Shown here one piece after another: positions 42,250 to 48,966 of a stretch of 64,000 bases of DNA. Source of the DNA: a bacterium (GTDB taxonomy: Bacteria > CAIWAD01). A model generated the notes under the pieces. The model was not told where the DNA came from. It saw only the letters and a program-made list of their open reading frames with translations, and made no database searches. Position 1 is the first letter of the stretch. Each line of letters opens with the position of its first letter. The position numbers were made by a program, and so were the translations under genes. Location of the stretch: contig JAUXWS010000100.1 of NCBI GenBank assembly GCA_030685015.1, positions 1 to 64,000 of the forward strand. The letters run 5' to 3'.

Positions 42250-42846
42250 TTACGGCGGATGACGACTCAGCGTCTTGACCAGCCGCTGGATCCGCGCAAC
42301 GTAGCCGCGCGTCTCATCGGCGTGCTTGCCCGTCACAAGGTGCAGCCTCGCTGCCACCGGGAGCCATTCGTTGGAGCTTTGGCCGAGCACCACCAGGCGC
42401 TGGGCCTTGATGATGTTGCCGGCACCGGCATTGTAGCTAGCCAGGGTGAAGGCGATCCGCTCCTCCATGGGCCTGGGCGCTTTCCAGATCGCCCACATTC
42501 GGGCGTCGTAGTAGATGCCGGCCTGGATGGACTGCCGGACCTCCCAGGGATTCGTCAGCCCCAGCTTGGGCGCGATATCCTTCCACGTCCCCGGCATGAC
42601 CTGCATGACGCCCTGGGCCCCGCACCAGCTCTTGGCCATCGAGTCCAGGGCGCTTTCGGCGATGGCCTGCGCCTTCCACCAGCGCCAGTCAAAGTCCGCC
42701 CCGAAGTAGCGCTTGCTGTACTTCTCAAAGTGCGGGTCGTAGCGATTGGTCCAGGCGCCAGCCGTCCCGGCCAGCATCAGCCAGGCGACCAAGGCTACCA
42801 GGCTCCAACGTGTGGGCCACAGGCGGCCCGTGTGCCCCGATCTCAT
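42250..42846 (-). CDS. Phage lytic transglycosylase (SLT-type endolysin)
   Basis: A 198-residue cell-wall hydrolase with an N-terminal signal or anchor helix (about 14-31). The goose-lysozyme/SLT core carries catalytic Glu64 in QAIAESALDSMAKSW, then GAQGVMQVMPGTW and the substrate-groove motif ASYNAGAGNI. It cleaves the glycan between MurNAc and GlcNAc. The ATG at 42846 overlaps the upstream membrane-protein stop as ATGA. The signal-like N-terminus suggests release by membrane depolarisation (SAR-type) or Sec export, which is inference. Last gene of the prophage late operon. Confidence 0.88.
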   Translation of the reverse strand: MRSGHTGRLWPTRWSLVALVAWLMLAGTAGAWTNRYDPHFEKYSKRYFGADFDWRWWKAQAIAESALDSMAKSWCGAQGVMQVMPGTWKDIAPKLGLTNPWEVRQSIQAGIYYDARMWAIWKAPRPMEERIAFTLASYNAGAGNIIKAQRLVVLGQSSNEWLPVAARLHLVTGKHADETRGYVARIQRLVKTLSRHPP

Positions 42847-43061
42847 CAGTTCAGGCCCGCTGATACCAGTTGGGCGCAGAAGAGCAGCAGCACGCCGGCC
42901 AGGATGGCCGCGGCCACGTTGCCCTTCTTGATCTCGGGGATGAAGTCGATGCCCGGGAAGAGCCAGCGGTCGGCGGCCACCCAGAGCCCGACGGCCAAGG
43001 CGACGGTCATGCCTGTGTAGACCAGGTTGACCAAGGCCGCGCGTACCAGTTGATCCAACAT
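42846..43061 (-). CDS. Two-helix membrane protein, DUF350-like, candidate holin
   Basis: A 71-residue protein with two transmembrane helices (about 6-27 and 47-66) and a short charged loop. The second half (GNVAAAILAGVLLLFCAQLV) resembles half of the DUF350 repeat. Size, topology and position directly before the endolysin fit a class II-like holin. GGAGG lies five bases before the ATG at 43061. Confidence 0.6.
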   Translation of the reverse strand: MLDQLVRAALVNLVYTGMTVALAVGLWVAADRWLFPGIDFIPEIKKGNVAAAILAGVLLLFCAQLVSAGLN

Positions 43062-43081
43062 GGAATCCTCCACGGTTGTTG

Positions 43082-43459
43082 TCAGAAGCCGAAACACGTC
43101 TGCAGCAGGACGAGGCCCAGGACCACGCCCCAGATGTCGATCGCCACGTCCGACCACGAGAAGCCGTCCGCACGGAGCATCTGGTCGCGCCAGTCACCGA
43201 AGGGGCTCTCAGTCCAGAGGGGCTTGAAACCGTCACCGATCTCCCACAGGATGCCGAGGGCCAGGGCCACTCCCGCGCCCCACAGCTCGGGCCGGTTCAT
43301 GCCAAGTCGGGCAGCCCCATAGGTCAAGGCCACGCACAGGGCCATGCTGCCCACGAAGTGGGTGATGGCGTGCTTATCCAGCACGGCCTTGGCGTTGAAG
43401 CGAAAGGCCACGCGGCCAAACCGAAAGAGGGTGGTGATGTGACGAGGTTGCCGGACCAT
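43082..43459 (-). CDS. Prophage membrane protein of the lysis region
   Basis: A 125-residue protein with a basic N-terminus and three predicted helices (about 35-52, 58-76, 103-122). The pattern DKHAITHFVGSMALC and ILWEIGDGF...SDVAIDIWGVVLG recalls the YfiM/VanZ-like small membrane proteins with a conserved His and Asp in helices. The function is unknown; lysis accessory is inferred from position. Confidence 0.6.
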   Translation of the reverse strand: MVRQPRHITTLFRFGRVAFRFNAKAVLDKHAITHFVGSMALCVALTYGAARLGMNRPELWGAGVALALGILWEIGDGFKPLWTESPFGDWRDQMLRADGFSWSDVAIDIWGVVLGLVLLQTCFGF

Positions 43460-43468
43460 GTGCCCTCC

Positions 43469-44221
43469 TTAGAAAGCCTTGAAGACGAACACGCCGACCG
43501 CCCCGGCGCCGGCAGATACAGCAGCCCCCCAAGGGTCGAGCCTGGCGCCCGCCAGCACCTCCGGATGGCCGTCCCGCACGCCCAAGCCGGCCAGCGGATG
43601 AAAGCGATCGCGCCAAGTCAGCGTGCGCGGCTGGACGGCCAGGGTGACGCCGGCGGACAGGGCTGGGCTGGATGTCCTGGTAATCGCCCGCCAGCCGTCC
43701 GGGCCCTCCACCAGGTCAATGGCCAGGCCGGCGCGAACCTGCAGCTGGTCCAGCCGAACGGACAGGCTGGGCAGCCACTCCGGCCCGGGTTGGTTCAGGC
43801 CCACGCGCCCGGCCAGGCGGATGCCGTCCAGGCTGTCCCCCTCGTCCAGGGTGAAAGGGACCTCGTAGTGCGTCAGGCCCGAATCCGCCGGCGCGCTGCG
43901 CACCTGGTCCAGCCGTAGCCGGATCCCGGCCAAGTCCGCGCCCGCCAGGTCCAGGCGCAGCGCCAGGTCCAGTTGCGCCCGCGTGGCGGCCTTCAGGTCC
44001 CGCTTCAGGCGCTGGATGGAGGCATCCCGCACAAGCAGCACGTCCTCCAGGCCGCGCACGATCGTCGTCGAGTCGTCCACCTGGACGGGCCGCGCTTCCT
44101 GGATGGCGGCGCGGCGCGCGGCCGACGCCTCCTTTCCCGCCTGGCGGACACGGAGCTCCTGCCAACCCAGAAGGGCCACCAGCGCCAGGCAGATCGCCAG
44201 CCAGGCCCGGTTCACGCGCAC
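43469..44221 (-). CDS. Prophage membrane-anchored protein, spanin-like N-terminus
   Basis: A 250-residue protein with an N-terminal membrane helix (about 6-20), a coiled coil (about 25-105) and a beta-rich, Gly-rich C-terminal part ending GAVGVFVFKAF. The first half has the Rz/i-spanin layout; the C-terminal half is longer than in spanins. It overlaps the upstream coiled-coil gene by 10 bp. Confidence 0.6.
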   Translation of the reverse strand: MRVNRAWLAICLALVALLGWQELRVRQAGKEASAARRAAIQEARPVQVDDSTTIVRGLEDVLLVRDASIQRLKRDLKAATRAQLDLALRLDLAGADLAGIRLRLDQVRSAPADSGLTHYEVPFTLDEGDSLDGIRLAGRVGLNQPGPEWLPSLSVRLDQLQVRAGLAIDLVEGPDGWRAITRTSSPALSAGVTLAVQPRTLTWRDRFHPLAGLGVRDGHPEVLAGARLDPWGAAVSAGAGAVGVFVFKAF

Positions 44222-44649
44222 GCGCCTTTCATGTGCAGGCGCCGGATCTCGCCGACCTCGCTCTCCAGCCGGGACAGGGACCCCGCCTGGGAGGCCTGGC
44301 AGCCCATGACCTGGGAGAGATGCCCCTCGATCCGGCCCAGGCTCTGTTGAATCTTGGTCTGGGTCTCGACGTAGATCCGAAGGGTTGTCTCGGTTTCCAC
44401 CTGCTTCATGCGCAGATCGTCCAGGCGCTGCTGCTGGTCGTCGCGCAGGACTTCCAACCGGCCCTCCTGCTCCTTGCGCAGCTCGCTCAGACGGTTGACA
44501 TGGTCTTCACGAAACGCAGTCAACTGGCGCTCGGTGCGCAGGCCCCGGTCGTTGATCGGCTTGATGATGTAGGCCAGGACGATGGTCACGATGAGTGTGA
44601 TGCCACCGAACAGCCAGCCGCCCCAGGTCGCCAGTCCGCTCTCGCCCAT
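44212..44649 (-). CDS. Small membrane and coiled-coil protein (XhlA-like)
   Basis: A 145-residue protein with one N-terminal transmembrane helix (about 12-33) and a long charged coiled coil to the C-terminus (REDHVNRLSELRKEQEGRLE and on). The shape resembles haemolysin XhlA/holin-accessory proteins of prophage lysis modules. The ATG at 44649 has AGGAGG nine bases upstream. Confidence 0.6.
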   Translation of the reverse strand: MGESGLATWGGWLFGGITLIVTIVLAYIIKPINDRGLRTERQLTAFREDHVNRLSELRKEQEGRLEVLRDDQQQRLDDLRMKQVETETTLRIYVETQTKIQQSLGRIEGHLSQVMGCQASQAGSLSRLESEVGEIRRLHMKGACA

Positions 44650-44665
44650 GTGTCCCACCCTCCTG

Positions 44666-45715
44666 TCACGAGCTCATGTTGCTTGTAACTCCAGACCCAT
44701 TCATCGCCGTCGTGCCCACTCGGACATAGATGCCCATCTGAAGCCCCGCCGTGACGGCAAACCACTCCCCGTCATCCACGACGCTCATGGTCGGCATGGA
44801 CGTGAAGGTTCTGAGCTTGACCTTGCCGGCGGAGGCGTTGAGGATCTTGCCAGTGGGAAGCGTGGCCGTGGAACCGGAGGCGGTCAGGATGCCGCCCGTG
44901 ACCCGGGTCAGACTGCTGACACTGTTGGCCAGTTGGGTCGCCCCCACGGCCGAGGCTGCAAGCTGGGTGGAGCCAACAGCCCCCACCGCCAGCTTGCCGC
45001 CCGTAATGGTCAGGTCGGCAATTGCAGCAGTGTCCACGGCGCCGGCATTGATCTTTCCGAGGGTTACAGCACCAGCTGCGATGTTATTGCTGACGACGCA
45101 ATTCTTGGCAAGCTGAACACTGGTAATTATGTCCAGCAGGGCCAGGGCGCCCCGGTTCTTGATCCCCGCGCTGGACAGATCAACGTATCCTGCGGACAGA
45201 GCAATGTTGAGGACGCGGCCGTAAATGGTCCCGTTCGGGACATCGTCCAAGGTGCTGTGCTCGGTCAGGGAGCTGGGCGTCCAAGCCGGAAGCGCATCCC
45301 CTGGGGCCGCCTGCACGGCGTCGACGTAGCCGATGCCCTCTCCAGTCTCGATATCATTCACCACGCCAAACCGCAGTGTCAGGAAGCGCGTGCCAACCGG
45401 CATATCCACGCGTTTCACCTGGTGAATGAACTGGATGAAGCCTGCTTCGTCCTGGGCAAGCGTCCCCCAGACCACGGGCCCACCCAGATCCACCTTCGCT
45501 GCGTCCAGGAAATGCACCTCGGCCTTCACGCTGGAGGCACCCACCAGGCCGCTGGCAGAGAGCCAACACGACAGCATGACGCCGCCCACGAAGCCGTCCA
45601 CGTCGATGGCGTTGGAGGCCCCGCTCCACATGTCGGCGCCCACAGCTTCGATGCGCATGCAGTAGGTGCCCAGATAGAAGCGCTCAGTCGTGCGCGTGAC
45701 GGTTCCCACTGGCAT
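44666..45715 (-). CDS. Tail-fibre protein, distal segment
   Basis: A 349-residue protein. Residues 1-~150 form an N-terminally truncated carbohydrate-binding-like beta-sandwich (TERFYLGTYCMRIEA, FVGGVMLSCWLSASG, GEGIGYVDAVQAAPGDALPAWTP), then a short stretch of the A-V-x-x-x-x-L-A fibre repeat and a C-terminal tip. Its first strand is missing; the expected N-L-x-x-N-G-S-F-E element is at the end of the upstream gene. The ATG overlaps that stop as TAATG, in the -1 frame. It is a plausible receptor-binding tip. Confidence 0.75.
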   Translation of the reverse strand: MPVGTVTRTTERFYLGTYCMRIEAVGADMWSGASNAIDVDGFVGGVMLSCWLSASGLVGASSVKAEVHFLDAAKVDLGGPVVWGTLAQDEAGFIQFIHQVKRVDMPVGTRFLTLRFGVVNDIETGEGIGYVDAVQAAPGDALPAWTPSSLTEHSTLDDVPNGTIYGRVLNIALSAGYVDLSSAGIKNRGALALLDIITSVQLAKNCVVSNNIAAGAVTLGKINAGAVDTAAIADLTITGGKLAVGAVGSTQLAASAVGATQLANSVSSLTRVTGGILTASGSTATLPTGKILNASAGKVKLRTFTSMPTMSVVDDGEWFAVTAGLQMGIYVRVGTTAMNGSGVTSNMSS

Positions 45716-48342
45716 TAGACCCAGACCCCCGTCTCGAAGGAGCCATTGACGACCAGGTTGACCGTGCTGAGCTCCGAGAAGACGCCGGCGTCCACCTTAT
45801 CGCGCGTGACAGACCCAGTGGCCAGCTTGGCCGCGGTCACCGCTCCTGTCGCCAGTTGAGTGGTCCCAATGGCGCTGGCCGCCACGTGGCTGGCGCCGAC
45901 CGCGCTGGCGGCGAGCTTCGTGCCCGACACCGCGCTGTCCGCCAGCCTGTCGGTGGACACAGCCCCGGCCGCAATCTTGGCTGTCGCCACCGCGCCATCA
46001 ATGAGCTGGGACTGCCCCACCGCCGCGCTGCCGATCTTGGTCTGGGTGACCGCCGCATCCGCCAGCTTGGTCGTGCCCACCGACGCGTCGGCCAGGGCGC
46101 TCGATCCCACCGCCAGGGCGCCCAGCTTGGACGAGGTCACCGCCCCATCCCCCAGCTTGGCGTTCGTGACAGCGCTGGCGCCCAGCTCGGTGGAGCCCAC
46201 GACCCCGGCGGCGATCTTGCCACTGGTGACCGCGCCCGTGGCGATCTTGCTGGAGCCCACGGCGCCGTCGACGATCTTGGCCGAGTACACCGAGCCATCG
46301 GCGATCTTGGTGCTGGTCACCGCGCCGTCGGCCAGCTTGTTGCCGGTCACCGCCGCATCCTGCAGGGCACCCTCGCTCACCTTGACGGCGCCGATGAGGC
46401 CCCCAGCCGTCACGACGGTGGATCCGTCCGCCAAGTGGATCAGGGGTGTGCCGCTGCCCAGGGCAATGGACCCATCCGCCTGGCGCTGCAGGGCGTTGGA
46501 CGTCATCTTGCCCAGGGACGCCGTGTCAGCCGCGAGGAGCGTGTTGGTCACGGCATTGGTGGCGACCTTGGCCGTGGAGACGGCCGCGTCGGCGATCTTG
46601 GGCGTGGACACGGCGCTGTTGGCAATCTTGGCGTTGGTGACCGCCGCGTTGTCCAGCTTGGTCTCCGTCACCGCGCCGGCCACCAGTTTCGCATCGGTGA
46701 CCGAGGCCGTTCCCAACTGGGTGGTGCCCACGGCGCCCGTGGCAATCTGCGTCGTGCCCACCGCCGCTGCGGCAATCTTGGACGAAGACACCGCCCCGTC
46801 CGTGATCGACGCCTGGACCACCTTGGACGGCGCGATCTTGCCAGACGAGTCCGTCAGCTCGATGAGCTTGCGGCCTGCCACGATGGGCGTGTTCCAGTCG
46901 TCCGTGCCCTTCAGATCCTTGATCGTGCCCGTGATGTTCGGATCCGCCTCGCCCGAGACGACGGCCTTCTTCACCAGGGCATTGCGCCCCAGCGTACCGA
47001 TGGTGTTGCGCTTGCTGTAGAGCAGGTCAAAGTGGGTGACCGTCCCCACGGGCAGGGCCGAGAGGGTGACGAAGACCGTGGAGAGAGGCACGGCGCCGCC
47101 GTCGTTCAGCCACCAGCCCGCGCCCAAGCCCGACCCGGTCTGCGCATCCCCTGGGGTGATGATGGATGTGCCGTTTTGGTTGAGGCACATGGCCGTGACC
47201 GTGACCGGGTTGCCGCCCGTGTCCAGCAGGTCGCCGCCCGCCGCGTTGAGCAGGTCGAACAGGCCGAGTAGCGAATCGCCCGTCTCGCCGATGTTGACGG
47301 CCGCGCCGGCCGCCTGGTAGGCCAGACGGTAGGTATAGACGCCGCCGCCGGCGCTATAGATGCTGCCCACCGGCACATTGCTGTCCTCGTAGGGCTCGGC
47401 GATGGCCCGGGCGTGCAAGGCCGCGGCGTTGCGCACGTTCGTGTCCAGCACCGCCCCATCCGAGGTCCTCAGCTCGGCCGTGACCTGGCCGCTTGCCGCA
47501 CTGATCAACGTGCGAATGCCGCCCGGCGCCCCCGCGTCCTCCTGGACGACGTCGCCCTTCACCTTGCCATCGGATCGCAGCGCCGCCAGCTTGCCCTGGG
47601 AGGCCGCGTCCAGCTTGGTCTCGGGCAGGATGCCGTCGCCAATCAGGGACGCCAGGTCGATGCGGGCCAGGTTGGTGTTGGGCAGCTCGCCCGTCACCTT
47701 CGTGCCCAGGTTGACGGCTCCGTCGGCGATCTTCGTCGTCCCGACCGCGCCATCAGCCAGCTTGGGCTGCTGCACGGCCCCGTCCTGAATGGACCCGGGC
47801 GTGATCGTGCCGTCCAGGCTTACTTCCTTGACGCGCTTGAAGATCGTGCCGTCGGAGACCAGGTCCAGCGAGTCCTGCTCCTTCAGGCCGTAGGGCGTCC
47901 AGTGGGTGGGGTAGGAGCCCTGCTCGGCCTTGACGGCGTCCACGTAGGCCGTGCCGCTGGCCGTCGCGCCATCCCAGCCAAAGGACAGCTTGATGAAGAC
48001 CGTGCCCAGGGGCAGCTCGCCGGCGTTGCCCAGCAGAGCCATGTCGAAGCTGCGCCAGTAGCGCGTGAACTGCGTCTCGCCCGACTGGGTCAGGACGGTC
48101 CAGTCAATGGGGAGCATGGCGATGCCGTCGGCGTAGTAGGGCGTCACCCGGGCGTAAAAGGTGCCGGCATTCCGCAGGTGCATGCGGATGTAAGTCGAGA
48201 TGCAGACCTTCGACAGGCCGCGCAGGTCGATGAAGTTGACGCTGGCCAGGCTCGTGGAGCACGGGCCTCCCTCGGCCGTGATCTTCATCGAGTAGCCGCC
48301 AAAGACCGAGCAATCCGAAGACCGTGTGACAGGGGTCGACAT
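45715..48342 (-). CDS. Long tail-fibre protein with tandem shaft repeats
   Basis: An 875-residue protein. It starts with an N-terminally truncated beta-sandwich (about 1-160, ending GTAYVDAVKAEQG), followed by fibre repeats such as IADGAVNLG, then a globular insert (about 290-500), then a shaft of about thirty repeats with the pattern AVT/G-x-x-K/Q-L/I-A/G-x-G/S (about 515-850). It ends NLVVNGSFETGVWV, the first strand of another such sandwich. Repeats of this type form trimeric beta shafts in phage fibres. The ATG follows a strong AGGAGG. Confidence 0.82.
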   Translation of the reverse strand: MSTPVTRSSDCSVFGGYSMKITAEGGPCSTSLASVNFIDLRGLSKVCISTYIRMHLRNAGTFYARVTPYYADGIAMLPIDWTVLTQSGETQFTRYWRSFDMALLGNAGELPLGTVFIKLSFGWDGATASGTAYVDAVKAEQGSYPTHWTPYGLKEQDSLDLVSDGTIFKRVKEVSLDGTITPGSIQDGAVQQPKLADGAVGTTKIADGAVNLGTKVTGELPNTNLARIDLASLIGDGILPETKLDAASQGKLAALRSDGKVKGDVVQEDAGAPGGIRTLISAASGQVTAELRTSDGAVLDTNVRNAAALHARAIAEPYEDSNVPVGSIYSAGGGVYTYRLAYQAAGAAVNIGETGDSLLGLFDLLNAAGGDLLDTGGNPVTVTAMCLNQNGTSIITPGDAQTGSGLGAGWWLNDGGAVPLSTVFVTLSALPVGTVTHFDLLYSKRNTIGTLGRNALVKKAVVSGEADPNITGTIKDLKGTDDWNTPIVAGRKLIELTDSSGKIAPSKVVQASITDGAVSSSKIAAAAVGTTQIATGAVGTTQLGTASVTDAKLVAGAVTETKLDNAAVTNAKIANSAVSTPKIADAAVSTAKVATNAVTNTLLAADTASLGKMTSNALQRQADGSIALGSGTPLIHLADGSTVVTAGGLIGAVKVSEGALQDAAVTGNKLADGAVTSTKIADGSVYSAKIVDGAVGSSKIATGAVTSGKIAAGVVGSTELGASAVTNAKLGDGAVTSSKLGALAVGSSALADASVGTTKLADAAVTQTKIGSAAVGQSQLIDGAVATAKIAAGAVSTDRLADSAVSGTKLAASAVGASHVAASAIGTTQLATGAVTAAKLATGSVTRDKVDAGVFSELSTVNLVVNGSFETGVWV

Positions 48343-48351
48343 TTGATCCTC

Positions 48352-48966
48352 CTACCAGGCTATTTCCTCAAAAGACCCACCGCGCTGCAGGTTGGTCGCG
48401 CCGACACCCGCAACCTCCCCCGTCGTGGCGCTTCGCGGGCGGCTGTAACCGCTGAAGCGCCCTTCAATCGTTTCCTGCCGCACGCGGAAGGCGTAGGGGG
48501 TCGCGGGCAAGAGATCCGCAACCGTAAGCCAGAGGGCGCGTCGATCGCGCGTCTCCGCCACGTCCGTCCAGACCGAACTTGCCTCTGCGCGGGCCTGCGC
48601 CACCAGGCGCTCTCCGGCAAAGCCATCCGCCGGATGCACCCACACCAGGTCCACGACCACCCCTGATGCCGTGGCGCTCATCAGCACCACCGGAGGCGGC
48701 ACCACGTGCTCCAGCCGCCGGCGAAAGGCCGCCCGGTCCCCCACGTCAAGGGAGAGCCGGGACTGCGCCACCAGCTTAAGCGGCCGGAACAAGAGGGCGT
48801 AGTTCGAATCGCGCAAGCCCGTCAGACTGAGCACGCCCGTCTTGGGGATGACGCCGGTCCGCACCAGAAGCCCGTGCCGCAGTCCGCCCCGGTCCACCTC
48901 GAAGAGGTTGTCCTGGAGGACATAAACGGCGCCGGCCGGCAGCCCGCTTTGCGTCATCACGGCCAT
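48352..48966 (-). CDS. Tail-fibre base or linker protein with FN3-like domain
   Basis: A 204-residue protein. The N-terminal half is beta-rich (GAVYVLQDNLFEVDRGG, GVLSLTGLRDSNYALLF). A fibronectin type III-like domain follows (LTVADLLPATPYAFRVRQE). The C-terminus is NLQRGGSFEEIAW, which looks like the first strand of the beta-sandwich that begins the next gene. The ATG overlaps the upstream stop as ATGA. The stop is TAG, and the next ATG is in the same frame four codons on. Confidence 0.7.
   Translation of the reverse strand: MAVMTQSGLPAGAVYVLQDNLFEVDRGGLRHGLLVRTGVIPKTGVLSLTGLRDSNYALLFRPLKLVAQSRLSLDVGDRAAFRRRLEHVVPPPVVLMSATASGVVVDLVWVHPADGFAGERLVAQARAEASSVWTDVAETRDRRALWLTVADLLPATPYAFRVRQETIEGRFSGYSRPRSATTGEVAGVGATNLQRGGSFEEIAW

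Noticed and set aside
45700-45735. Programmed -1 frameshift joining the two fibre genes
   Set aside because: The frame relation is -1, but no X-XXY-YYZ slippery heptamer or stimulatory structure was seen; TAATG reinitiation is simpler.
44666-48342. Diversity-generating retroelement acting on the fibre
   Set aside because: No reverse transcriptase, template repeat or adenine-biased variable repeat is present in the window.
48352-48354. TAG recoded as a sense codon in the prophage
   Set aside because: The tube (59098), sheath (59597), chaperone fusion (58464) and capsid (63632) genes all end normally at TAG, so it is an ordinary stop here; only local read-through remains possible.
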